A stretch of 64,000 bases of DNA from contig OZ023207.1 in the NCBI GenBank assembly GCA_963995525.1, positions 36,067,792 through 36,131,791 of the forward strand, written 5' to 3'. The notes beneath the pieces were generated by a model. It was not told where the DNA came from. It ran no database searches and saw only the letters and a list, made by a program, of their open reading frames with translations. The translations under genes and the position numbers were made by a program. The DNA comes from Escarpia spicata. Its lineage: Eukaryota > Annelida > Polychaeta > Sabellida > Siboglinidae. Positions 23,535 to 35,136 of the stretch are shown here, piece by piece (position 1 is the stretch's first letter; each line of letters opens with the position of its first letter).

Positions 23535-26500
23535 ATGATAACTGACGAAACGTTTCTCTAATTTACAGGTGGTATTACTAAACATTTTCTAAATAATATA
23601 TTAAGCATCAGTAAAACTATTGATGAAAATAATGAATTGCCAATAATACGCCGATCGTCATATTATGATTTTGAAAAATGTAACTTATTAGTCCAAAACA
23701 ATAATAAACATTTCAAAATCCTACCCTCAAATATACAGTCCATTAACACAACTCGAGATATTTGTAAATGACTTATCTTCCTTGAATTTTTAATTAAAAA
23801 TAATATGTCTCCAAGAGAGCTGGCTGATAAGGATGACTTATCACTAATTAAATTAAATGGATATTACTGTATATCCCAAGGAAAAAGTTGCAGCACCAAA
23901 GGGGGATTATATTAATATTTGTGCAAATATGTCATGTATGTTGGTCACATTATATATATACAATCTTGTAAATGTTAATAATTATTACATTTACCGGCAT
24001 CTTTATACATATCTATTTTTACATTTGTTTCCATGTACGTCTTATAATGTGTGTAAGCGCCTATGAACGGGCTGGTCCCGGAGATATGGCGCTATAGAAA
24101 TGCTAGTAATAATAATAATAATTACTATATATAGATAAACTCTTTGATTATTAAATAAAGATGAAATTAAATATATATGAAAAATGGGAGGGACAATTAA
24201 TACAAGTAAATGGAGGTGGCCTATCACAGACAGTCACTATAGGAAATATATACCGACCTCCAAGGCCTTTAACTGAAAATTATAATGAATTCATCAATGA
24301 ATTTACAATGATTATATCACCTATTCAACATCATCAAAACAACAACCTTATTCTTGCAGGGGACTACAATATAAATATGGTAAAAACGAGCAAGAACACT
24401 ATAACACTTTCTTTGACATGTTAACCTCATTCAGTATCTTCCCCCAAATCACTTTTCCTACAAGGTTCACAACATGTACTGGTACACGTATTGATAATTT
24501 GTTTTGTAAATTAACTAAACACACTTTACAAAGTACAGCAGAAATATTAATTAAACAATTTTCTGATCATCAACCATATTTTAGGCTCATGGACACTGCT
24601 CTGAAAGATGGACATCCTACAAAATTTATACTAGTTAATGTACACAATAAAGACGCTATGATAAAAGTCAAAAATGATATAATCTCCTCTGAAATACATT
24701 TAAAAAAAGATACAAATCCAAATGCAGACAAAAACTAAAATGATAACATTATCACCAATGAAATTAATCAAGCTAAAAATACATATATGACTAGCAAATT
24801 AGTGAAATTTAATTAATATAAACAAGTCTACATGGATAACTCAAGGCTTGCTAACCTCAATAAGATACAGAGACAAACTTTACAAACAATTAAAAATAAC
24901 AAAACCTGAATGTTCCGAATATGGCGTATTATTGATTAATCTAAAAACATACAATTTTGAAAAGAAGTTTCCGCAAAGCAAAATAATTATATTTTGACAA
25001 ATGTTTTAATCAATTTAAATTTGATATAAAAAAAACACCTGGAAAACTATGAATGAAATCCTGTCTAAAGATACAATTAATAAATCATTTCCAAAATATT
25101 TCAAAGAATCCGATTCTATTGTGGCAGACAAAGTATAATTTGCAAATAAATTCAATACTTTATTTACCAATATAGGTTGTGATCTAGCAAATTATATTAA
25201 ATACCAAGGCATTCATAATCATTCATATTATCTAAATAAAATAATAAACTGTAACTTTACATTTAATTATGTTGAAGAAGATACCATAAAGAGAACTATA
25301 ATTAATATACCCAACAAAATTTGCTGTGGATATGATGGTCTCTCCACCAAACGGCTAAAAAATATTTGAACTTGCACTAACCAAATCTTTAACTTTATTA
25401 ACAAATATAGATATTCCCTGATAACTAATCATTGCTAAGGTAATTCCAATTTATAAAAAAAGTTAGCCAACAGTATTCAGTAATTATCTCTTCTACCAGA
25501 TATTTCAAAAGTACTTTAAAATATGATTTTTATCAATTATCATCTTATTTAAAAGACTCTTAAGCTTTTTTTATCATCAGTATGGATTTCGACCTATATC
25601 TAAAAAAATATATCAATGGCTTTGCACAAGCCAGTAAATGTTTAATTTGAACAAATCTGAAGTGATTCAGCAGTTACCTAACAAATTGTAAACAATATAC
25701 GGAAATTTACAATATAAAATCAAATATGTTATCAATAATAACAGGTGTTCCACAAGGTTCAATCTTAGGACCCCTGCTATATATGGTGAATAACAGCACC
25801 ATCCAATAAAATGTTTAATTTTTAAATTTATGCCGATGATACAACTTTATCCAATACATTAAACACTTTCCGTGATAACATACATGACGAAAATGTTGAA
25901 CCTTTAATAAATGAAGAACTTTAAAAAATAAATGAATGGCTCAAAATAAATAAATTATCGCGAAACATAGCAAAATTTTAATACATGACATTTCAAAAGA
26001 CAAAGAAAATATACAGACATTCACTCTGAAGAATTAATTTATGGCATGGGGCTTTCAACAAAATAGAATAATAAAATTTCAAAAAAGCCCTGAGAATTAT
26101 TACCTTAAGTAACTAAAAACTCAATTTTTTAAAAGCAGATAACAACCTTAAATTTCAACAATTAAAATGTTGCTATAAAGATTTACCCAATGACTAGTTT
26201 ATTTAAAAAACTGGAGAATAATGTTTATAACTATGAGGTGCATAATCATAATACAAGAGTCAAGAATAAAATATACACTTATAAAATTAAACATGAATTT
26301 GCAAAGAAATATCTTTGACATAATTGGTCACTTTTGCTAAATAACATTCCAGATATAGTTAAAGAAAAGCTTAATACACATAGTTCATAAGGATTTGCCA
26401 AGTATGTTAAAACTGATTTTTTTACAAAATTATCTGGTAATATGCACAAAACAAAATTGCTATATAGTTATGCAAAATTAAGAACCGACAACCACCTGTC

Positions 26501-26899
26501 AACTTTATACAGTACAAAACAGTGCCTTAACGACATACACAATAATCATATATGCTTGCTCTCATTACTTACATGCTCATATTCATATAATGTTTTTTTG
26601 TTTTTTATATATTTTTATTTTGACTAAGGTGATGTATTAATTTGATTCATTTTATGTATTAATCCAGTTAAATTTGTTATCATAGAAGGTGGCTCCTCGA
26701 TAGCGGCTATTATAGACCTAGAGGAATCTCCTGACCCTACTTTTTTGTTATTTACCGTGCATTATTTACCATCATTATTTATGCATTATGACATGTTTAT
26801 CATAAGGTTATATACTTGTATTTTATTTTTGACATGAACGTATTGTATGTATAGTCAAATGTCTGGGTCAAATAAAAACAAATTCTTCGTCTTCTTCAA
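23535..26899 (+). pseudogene. LINE ORF2 copy A (endonuclease plus RT), dead
   Basis: Starts MITDETFL then TAA where the sister copy has CAA. Blocks: IQSIN, LADKDDLSLIKLNGY, an insertion, then WEGQLIQVNGGG, IGNIYRPPRP, LILAGDYNINM, ITFPTRFTTCTGTRIDNLF, FSDHQPYF (apurinic endonuclease-like fold), then FNTLFTNIGCDLANYI, CGYDGLSTK, TGVPQGSILGPLL and YADDTTLSNT (RT palm). The 3' UTR carries paired short hairpins and ends GGGTCAAATAAAAACA plus (TTC)n. The style is CR1/jockey-superfamily, possibly Daphne/Crack-like. Many stops and frameshifts are present. Sister copies are at 35137-38168, 44319-47395 and 30680-31715. Confidence 0.9.
23911..24125 (+). mobile_element. SINE-like or truncated LINE insertion inside copy A
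   Basis: Sequence absent from the equivalent site in unit 2 (near 35515). It ends GTGTAAGCGCCTATGAACGG, GCTGGTCCCGGAGATATGGC, GCTATAGAAATG and (TAA)n. The insertion splits the endonuclease domain after STKGGL and so postdates the duplication or was lost from the other copy. Confidence 0.75.
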
Positions 26900-28955
26900 G
26901 GAAAACATTGACCCCCATATCTGATAGTAACATTATATATGCTGTAATCATGTATTTAGTTTAGGTTCTATAAATTTTTTTATATGTAATGCTATTGTTA
27001 GTTAAATTACATTAATTTACAGGTAAATATAAAATAAATGTTGTACTTGTCCTTGTTTTGAAATAATTGCAATGCATGCAAGATCACCTAGATGGCAGTA
27101 TCATGCTTGAATATAAATGGAAATGGTTGGGCCTGCAAGGCGCTTCAGGTGCATAAAAAAGTACACATTAGGGCACAACTTCTTCGATTGCCAGAAAGTA
27201 GCAGCGAATGGAGCCACTGATAGCTATGATATCATAAATCGACAAATAGCCTGTGTATGAAGTCTCCAGATTGCATATGACACAATTCTGCCAATGCATG
27301 AACAATACTGCTTGTATAATACTAAATGTGTGCAAGTGACATTTGTAGGCTTACGGGGGTCTTCAACTGCCATACAGCCACAGGACATGAGTTAGAGCCA
27401 TTGCGATGTGATTGTAGTATATCCAATTGACAGTTAATCTGTCTATGGAATGTCCACATTGCTCAGGATATAGTTGTGAGCCACATGTATGCCACATGAT
27501 CTTTGTTCATTTTATGCATTGTTGTTTATATTTTACACTTTAATCTGGAAAATACTACTCTGTACATAAGTATATGGAATATTAAATCACATAAGTAATA
27601 TTTATAAATTAAATGGCACATTATTTTATAAATCTGGAATGTTAAAACATGTATACCTCTGTATATTGAATTATATTTTCTTGTGAAATGCTTTCCAGCA
27701 GTCACATTTGTTGTTTTTCCTTGCAGCTCCAGAAAGGTCATACACATGGTGGAGTGAGGAGGAGACCATGCAAACCACATACTATTTTTTTTAAAGTATG
27801 ACAGATAGAGAACGATTACCTTGCTAGTTGTTTTGCTTGTATACAACTAGGAAGGTTCTCTTTTATTTGTGCCAAAAAGGCCCTCCTACAAATGCAGTCC
27901 GTCTGGTACGCCTATGATGTTGATGAAAAGGTGTAAATGTAATTTTATTGGAAATGTGTTAATTTCTGCATTAAAATGTTTTGTATGCTTACTGCAGTAG
28001 CCATTTATTTTTGGTCTGATGGAATTTGCATGGCTGAGCATATTTAATTAACTAATTTACATATCACTACATATGTTTTATTGGGACAAATACTTTTATT
28101 TCTGTATAAAGTTGTGTTCCGTGTTTTAATACAACTGATTTATTTACAAAAAGTGTTGATGTTGAATGGATTTTATATGATACATACAGGCCTTCTACAG
28201 TCCATGAATACTATTACAATATTTCAAAGTAATCTGTCTGTTGACATTTATTAAATTATTTATTAACCACATTTGTGTGGGAATGACCTGATTTAACGCA
28301 AATTGAGGCATACATGTTAAATGTTTATGACAATGTATTAATAAATACTATAATAATTAGTCGTGCACGCATATTTTTCATTATATCCAGTCATTCACAC
28401 TGTTATGCTACAGTCCAGACATAAATATTATGTTTGTTTGCATATTCAAATAGCACTAAAAGTACAGTAGAAAATATAAAAAAATCGGGGTTAGAGTCAA
28501 ATAGTGCTTGTTTGGATGTTACAGTTGTGTTGCTATGGCTTTTGGTGGTCAAATTGCCTGCGATTTTATGTTTCTTAGATATTTGTCGATTTTGTCAACA
28601 CCCGTGAACGGGGCATTGGTCCCGGATTCAACAGTTTCTAAATCAAGTTGATTACTATTCACAAAAACCTGAAAAATTCTTCTGTAAAATAAATATATAT
28701 CATGTGCTAAATCTCTTACATCTAATCCGTCAAATTTGTGCTATGAAACTGTTAGAAGTTGTTTTGTACTGATGAAAATAGACCAACAGAATCTAAATCT
28801 CACAAGACACCTTCAAAAACCGTGCGTTCTGTCTGCGCAATGTAAAGTCAGCCAGTGGCCGCTCATTTGGCTGTAATTGTATACACGTGAAATCATTATA
28901 TTGCCTGTGCACACACAGCTGTACATCTAATATGATTTTTAGTAAAAACAACATT
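26900..28955. other. non-coding part of duplicated unit 1
   Basis: Matches 38169-39144 and 41171-42540 in unit 2. No convincing gene. Overlapping minus-strand frames retained in both units (27526-27846 and 38814-39116) are best explained by the duplication. CGTGAACGGGGCATTGGTCCCG near 28600 (shown in part) resembles the hairpin in SINE-like tails. Confidence 0.6.
27727..27800 (+). pseudogene. exon-like remnant with SANT/Myb-like start
   Basis: GTTTTTCCTTGCAG (ends 27726) is a good acceptor, followed by APERSYTWWSEEETMQTTYY. The sister at 38997 reads APERSYTRWSEEETMLTTSY but has lost the acceptor AG. R-x-x-W-S-E-E-E at a domain start recalls SANT/Myb-type DNA-binding exons. It is short, with no partner exon seen, so it is weak. 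Confidence 0.3.
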
Positions 28956-29818
28956 ACCTGTACGTCGAAATTAGTAGATTTACAAATATGCAATTGAAAT
29001 AAAATACAAGTATTTATATTTATAAAAAGAGTTAATTGAAATCACATTGAGCAATCTTATGCATTTTCGATCGTGAAAATGTGTTTAGATAGTGTGGTAT
29101 TATTATATACTGTATAGGCACTATGGCAGATAATGTTATATATATATATATATATATACATGTGTGTGTTAAGAATATATATATATATATACATGTGTGG
29201 GGAGAGGCATGTTTAAAGTAGGTTTTGATGTATTACCTACCGTGATTCCAGTATAGTACTTTATACTGTTGTCCAAGTTATCGATTATACATGGTGGGGG
29301 GGAATGGCCGCCCCACCTTTGCTAATCTGATTGTCATTTGATAATTGTTTGTGTAGTACCTCGATGAGAATATGATTTGTTCTGCTTTATCTCATCGTGT
29401 ATGTGATTTAATTCCTGTTGGTACAATTATTAAATGACCTTTACCAACTACACCAACTCTTGTTTAATTTATATAGCAAACGAGCTCAGGGTTCAGCCAT
29501 TGAGCATCAGCAGGGTATAAATATATATATACATGTGTGTGTGTTAAGAATATTATATATTATTAACATATATATATATATATATTAACATATATATTCT
29601 TAACATAACTTAATATATTCTGCCATAGTGCCTATACAGTATATAATAATACCACACTATCTGTACCTTTGCAATTATAAAAACTACACAAATGTTAACG
29701 ATCGAAAATGCATAAGATATACTCAATGTGATTTCAGTTAACTCGTTTTATAAATATAAATACTTGTATTTTATTATAATTGCATATTTGTAAATATACT
29801 AATTTCGACGTACAGGTG
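28956..29818. repeat. long inverted repeat, arms about 175 and 200 bp
   Basis: Left arm 28956-29130 begins ACCTGTACGTCGAAATTAGT. Right arm 29619-29818 is its reverse complement. The arms are bordered inside by (TA)n tracts and ACATGTGTGTGTTAAGAATA motifs and enclose about 330 bp of unique sequence. The right arm keeps about 25 bp (GTACCTTTGCAATTATA) that the left arm lost. In unit 2 only one arm (42541-42750) and TA tracts remain. Confidence 0.8.
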
Positions 29819-29820
29819 TC

Positions 29821-29872
<52 letters not shown>

Positions 29873-30399
29873 AACACATGTATATATATATGTATATACA
29901 TGTAAAGAAGGACAAGTATAATTATATTTAAATAAGAAGATACACAAAAATAGTATAAGATAAACTATCAAGGTCAATTGCTAAACACAGTAAATGACTG
30001 CGGAGAGTAGTTTACCATCGATGGCTGCAGTAAATAATAAATAAAGGCTAAATAAATTATTGAAGACGACCTCATTTATTAAAATTAATATTTGCTGTTC
30101 AAGACAACTTTGTTTTGTGATCAGTTATATGTTTCAGTTGATATTTACCCTATTTCAATAAGTAGTAGTAATAGTAGCCTACTTATAATCGCAGCAAGCA
30201 AGCGTATGTAGGCGGGTAGGTGAACATTTTCCTCTTAGTCAGCTTGAACCTCGCGCGCCAAAATTGTAGGATTAATGTATTACGTAAGTACTCTTGGAAT
30301 AGAACGTAAGACGTATATTATCAAAATACCCGATAAATGTCAAGATTTTCGGAACGTAAAAAGTAATGTGCGCATTATACATAATGCGTAACTTAATAC
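29819..30399. other. non-coding, duplicated
   Basis: (TA)n and TACATATA tracts to about 29910, then sequence matching 42990-43262 and 43767-44035 of unit 2. No gene. Confidence 0.6.
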
Positions 30400-30676
30400 A
30401 ATTAAACACACCTATCTCAAACATCTTTTATGTTTATTGTATGGTGTATCTGGTACAGATTTGAGTTGGTTTTCCTCATTTTTAATTGATAGACACCAAC
30501 ATTCAGATTGGGGATTGTCCTTCCTCAGCACTGCATATTTCATGTATTGTTCTGCAACCTTGTCATTGGACCTTTTCTTTTCACTCTCTACATAACTCCA
30601 CTAAGCTGTCAAAATTTGAATCACCACCTTTATGCAGTTGATACACATATTTATAATTATGTGTCTATTCCTGATA
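30400..30676 (+). pseudogene. L2-like LINE RT fragment (unit 1)
   Basis: Blocks FSSFLIDRHQ and LFTLYITPLSCQN then HLYAVDTHIY (YADD changed to YAVD), matching the fragment at 44036-44318. It is cut by the minus-strand LINE that follows. Confidence 0.7.
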
Positions 30677-30679
30677 TGA

Positions 30680-31715
30680 AGAAGAAGAATTTGTTTTTAT
30701 TTGACCCATATATTTGGTTATACATACAATACATCCGTGTCAAAAATAAAATTAAAATAATACAAATATATAACCTCATGATAAACATGACATAACGCAT
30801 GGTAAATAACAAAAAGTAGGGTCAGGAGATTCCACTAAGGCTATGATAGTCGATATCGAGGAGCCACCTTCTATGATAACAAATTTAGCTGGATTAATAA
30901 ATCACCTGAATCAAATGAATACATCACCTGAGTCAAAATAGATTGAAAAAAAATTTTTTTTTAAAGTAATAAAATAAAAACATGATATGGATATAAGCAT
31001 GTATGCAATGTGAGCAAGCTTACATGATTATTGTGTGTGTCGCTAGGGCACTGTTTTGTACTATATAAAGTTGACAGGTGGTTGTCGGTCCTTAATTTTG
31101 CATACCTATATAGCAATTTTGTCTTGCGCATGTTGCCAGATAATTGTGTAAAAAAATAATTTTAACATACTTGGCAAATCCTTATGAACTAGCTTTTATT
31201 TGACTATATCGGGAATGTTATTTACAAAAGACATTTCTTAGCAAATTCATGTTTAATTTTATAAGTGTATATTTTATTCTTGACTGATGTATTATGATTA
31301 TGTATCTCATAGTTAAACATTGTCCTCCAGTTTTGTAAATAAACTATTAAGTCATTGTGTAATTTTTTATATAAAATTTTTTATTGTTGTAATTTAAGGA
31401 TGTCATCTACTTTTAGCAAGTTAAGTTTTTTATGAAGTGGTTCTGTGTGGGAAATATAGCTACTGAAGGTAATAATTCTCAGGGCTTTTTTGAAGTTTTA
31501 ATATTCTATTTGGTTGAAAGCCCTATGCCATAATGCAATAATTTATATGTGGCACTATTAAAGAATACTAAAATATTATTTTAATATGAAGATGTAACAG
31601 ATGTATCAATTTGTTTAAAATGCATTTTTTTAGAACAAGCATTTGATATTTTTTCAGTACGTTTTTTCCACTTTAAATTTGTATCTATAATTAAACACCA
31701 AAGAATTTAAATTAT
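30680..31715 (-). pseudogene. LINE copy D, 3' part only, minus
   Basis: Same LINE as copy A in reverse orientation: (TTC)n/AATAAA end at about 30680, paired 3' hairpins at 30825-30866, then the C-terminal coding part. It is cut at about 31715, where the second duplication unit starts with AGAATCGCTC. The cut is therefore the duplication junction and not 5' truncation of the LINE. Confidence 0.85.
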
Positions 31716-31725
31716 AAAATCTTAT

Positions 31726-32521
31726 AGAATCGCTCCCTTCGGCTTTGCGCTCGCAGTGGCCGGGTAAGCCTTGCTCCTTAGCATCTACGCTTTGCCTATC
31801 TTAGAGTTACACGCGTGACGTGTATGCAATCTGGGCGTTCGTCCACCGCTGGTAGTTTATGCTACGTATGTCTTATGATAAATCAATAGACGCGCACCCA
31901 AGTCATTGCACTCGAGCAGTGCGCGTCTATTGGGGATAATACGGTAGGTATAGTAATGTAAACACATTTGACGACAGCATTTCAAAGCTAAAAACTAAAA
32001 TACAGGGATATATATGAAGGCTTCCTTTTTGTTATATTGATTATATACCCAAAGGTATATTTGGGTGAATAAAACTAACACTCTACTTCTACCCATCGCT
32101 GAGTTATTGACGTGAGAACGTGACATTGCATTTCAAAAGACATTAGTTTTTAGTTTAAAAAAATATTTCTCTACCACGGAACCCTTCCTCAGTTGATTTA
32201 TAGAAATATAAATTTAACAAATATAAGTAATAGAAAATTTATTTTGGGAAAACTGAGAAGAAAATCCCATCTCCATATGTCGCGTCTGTCACACACTATT
32301 TTCCAAATAAGTAAGGAGATAAAATACGCTATGTACAGTGCTTGACCAATTGGAAATTCACAAATACAAAATTATTAATCAGTGAGTTACAGTTACAAAC
32401 TAATTATTAAAATTCCGTCCCTCAAAACGTCTATCACACTGTAGATGGCGAAGACGTATCGTATTTATTAATATCTACCATGATATTTTATCATCTGCTA
32501 TTGTACATCGCATGGCAATAG
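31726..32521. repeat. R1 repeat, copy 2
   Basis: Partner of 20621-21414. Its internal hairpin (CAATAGACGCGCAC at 31884, GTGCGCGTCTATTG at 31919) is fully conserved. Confidence 0.8.
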
Positions 32522-32529
32522 TAAACTAT

Positions 32530-32815
32530 ATGTATGTATACGTTATACTAGTCTCTCGTTAGCCATTCAAGACGTTGTGCTGTGCAGTGATGTGTGGATC
32601 CCCATGTGGCTCTGGAGTCCTATGCATACTGTGTACGAATAGTCTTCGCGCATTAATTGCAGCGTGGCTGAATGCTTCCCAGAAAAGTCGAGATGGTGTT
32701 CGATTGAACAGGTCTGCCAGGGAGTACAGTGTAAAGCGCTTTGAGCAGGCCTGAGGACTGGAAACTGCGCTATATCAGAACTTACCTTTTTATATATGTA
32801 TGCATTTGATAAAAA
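32530..32815 (+). repeat. SINE-like sequence with GCGC tail
   Basis: Unique to unit 2. Ends GTAAAGCGCTTTGAGCAGGC, CTGAGGACTGGAAACTGCGC, TATATCAGAAC, almost the same tail as at 60200-60256 after a PLE fragment. The upstream 170 bp is not recognised. Confidence 0.5.
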
Positions 32816-32819
32816 ACTT

Positions 32820-33655
32820 TCATGTCAGCACTAATTGTCAGCCCTACGTCTTTTTCTTTTATAGTAGTACTTAGTACAGTTTCACCCCCCCCCCATTGTA
32901 TATTCTACATATTCGTTCCCATGTCCTGTGTGAAGGCATTTACATTTCCCAAAATTGAACAACATTTGCCACTTTTCAGACCATTTGATCAACCTGTCAA
33001 GATCATCACTTTTAATCCTTCTAAACACTTTTGTAACATCTGCAAATTTCAACACCTTGCTAGCTATATCATCGACCAAGTCGTTTATATATATTAAGAA
33101 TAATATAGGTCCCAGTACTGACCCCTGTGGAACCCCACTCAAAACTGATTTCCAGTTTGAAGTCTCCCCATCAACAACTACCCGTTGTCTCCTGTCAATC
33201 AGCCATTTTTCTATCCAGTTAATTATATAATTTCCTATGCCATGGGCCTTTAGGTTAAGCAGTCATCTTTGATGGGGCACTTTGTCGAAAGCTTTTTGAA
33301 AATCTAAGTAGATGATATCTACTGGTGATCCATCATCTACCCACTTAGTGATATCTTCCAAAAAACATAACATATTTGTTAAGCATGACCTCGCTTTTAG
33401 AAATCCATGTTGAGATGGGTTTATCAAGTTATGTTTAACAAGAAAATCCACCATGTGATCTGTAATTAGTCTTTCTAATAATTTACAAATCAACGATGTT
33501 AAACTAACTGGTCTATAATATTTGACTTGTTTCTCGAACCTTTTTTAAATAACGGTATACTGTTTGCTTCTTTCCATTCTAAAGGAACCACTCCCTCTTC
33601 TAATGACAAATTGAAAACTGTTGCAAGCGGTATGCTAATTTGTTCTACAATTTCC
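32820..33655 (-). pseudogene. CR1-like LINE RT fragment, minus
   Basis: From 33655 downward: VVPLEWKEANSIPLFKKGSR, ICKLLERLITDHMVDFL, QHGFLKARSCLTNML, IIYLDFQKAFDKVPHQR (palm motif A), SGVPQGSVLGPILFLIYIND, then FADVTKVF in place of the expected ADDT, and WQMLFNFGKC. Frame breaks occur near 33260 and 33499. A poly-C run at 32884 ends the readable part. It joins ORF1 sequence abruptly at 33655, where it replaces the first 930 bp of the ORF1 region. Confidence 0.85.
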
Positions 33656-33749
33656 AATTGGACATTCAATGGAAAGGTATTGATCAAGGACGAAAACAAT
33701 TTTGTTCACATAATGAGTGCCATGATTGATCTTCACAAATACGAGTAAT
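33656..33749 (+). pseudogene. 3' end of LINE ORF1 (unit 2)
   Basis: Reads TFNGKVLIKDENNFVHIMSA then MIDLHKYE and stop, the counterpart of 22369-22457 without its frameshift. The rest of ORF1 is missing. Confidence 0.75.
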
Positions 33750-33777
33750 GTGTATCATTAACTCCGTGGCCAATCAC

Positions 33778-34660
33778 TCGACATTCAAAATATTAAGTTT
33801 TTTTTACACTGAGTTGTAAAAGTACATTATGTTTTGCAGTGCCAATATGACTTTAATTCACATAAATTGTGTTAAAAAAAATTTTTATGCATTTTTATGT
33901 TATTATTTACGAATACTATAAATGACTGTATTTTTTTGTATTTTCCAGTTTTTCTTTTTTATTAAATGGTTAAATAGTCTAACCAATATATTTATTCCGA
34001 CTTGGACTTTTAAAATAGTAGGTTATTTTTACACTGAGTTGTAACAATACACTATTTTTGGCAATGCTAATATGACTTTAGTTCACATAAATTGTGTAAA
34101 TATTTCTTTGTTATGCATTCTTATGTTATTATTTACGTGTACTATTATTTTTACATTATATTTACACTGAGTTATATAAGCATTTTTTTTGCAATGCCAA
34201 TATGACATTAGTTCACATAAATTGTGTTAACATTTTTGATTATGCATTTTTTATGTTATTATTTATGTGTACCATAAATAACTATTGTCTGACCAATATA
34301 TTTACTCAGACTTGGATATTTAAAACAGTAAGTTATTTTACATTGAGTTGTTTTAGAAGCATTACATTTTTTAGATAATATTTTACGTATCTTATGTAAT
34401 ATGTTTACCATGTAAGCTCAAACAATTGTATATTTATATTCTAACAATGATGTATTTGTATGCGCCTCTAAGCAGAATTATATTCCGGATATACGGCGCT
34501 TTATAAATAAAATTATTATTAAATGTACATTATTTTTTGCAATGCCAATATGGCTTTAGTTCTCATCAATTGTGTAAATATTTTTTTAATGAATTTTTTT
34601 GTTATTATTTATGTGTACTATGTATTGTCCAGTTATGAAATGGTTAAATTCTCTGACCAA
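33778..34660 (+). repeat. inter-ORF tandem repeat of the LINE, about 4 units
   Basis: Units start near 33778, 33998, 34149 and 34307 and carry ACTGAGTTGTAA and TTCACATAAATTGTG. One more unit than in copy A. A SINE-like insertion (34351-34520) interrupts it. Confidence 0.7.
34351..34520 (+). mobile_element. SINE-like insertion in unit 2
   Basis: Absent from unit 1. Ends TGTATGCGCCTCTAAGCAGA, ATATACGGCGCTTTATAAAT and (ATT)n, the same tail class as 23911-24125 but a different subfamily. Confidence 0.7.
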
Positions 34661-35136
34661 TTATATTTATTCCTGTGATAAACACTCTTAAGTCAACATT
34701 ATATCAGGCATTTAATTAATTATAATGATCTTGCTCTCATTTCAACGTATGATTATATTGGATAAAACACCTACTATGTATTTGGTGTATAATGCATTAG
34801 AATGTTGGTTAAAATACATTAGAATGCATTAGCTCCTACCACTAGAAATACAGTTTTTATTATAAAGTCTCTTTCTCGAGCCATCTTGTCAAATGGTCCT
34901 GATTTTTTTCTATCACATCACTTTCTTTCTAGCATTTCTTTCTAAACATAATCTGGTTTATCTATATCTGACACTTTAATTAGCTACTTATCATGCACCG
35001 CAGCTTTACATAAACAAAAGACAAATATATCTAAAATAAAATATTGTAACTCAAACACTAAAAGCACACACTCTTACTGAAGCATTACTGCACATTGAAA
35101 ATATGCTGATCTCATTAACATTTAAACTACAGATAA

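Larger units (their letters stand above)
20621..31715 (+). repeat. segmental tandem duplication, unit 1
   Basis: This block is repeated in direct orientation at 31726-45345. It starts with AGAATCGCTC at 20621 (31726 in unit 2) and ends inside a minus-strand LINE at about 31715, equivalent to about 45345 in unit 2. Contents in order: R1 repeat, ORF1 relic, plus-strand LINE, non-coding stretch, long inverted repeat, L2-like RT fragment, minus-strand LINE. The two units match in roughly nine of ten bases by eye, so the event is not recent. Confidence 0.85.

Noticed and set aside
27526..27846. 106-codon minus frame with a similar partner at 38814-39116, hinting at a conserved gene
   Set aside because: The similarity is explained by the segmental duplication. 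Differences include replacements and an indel, with no domain.
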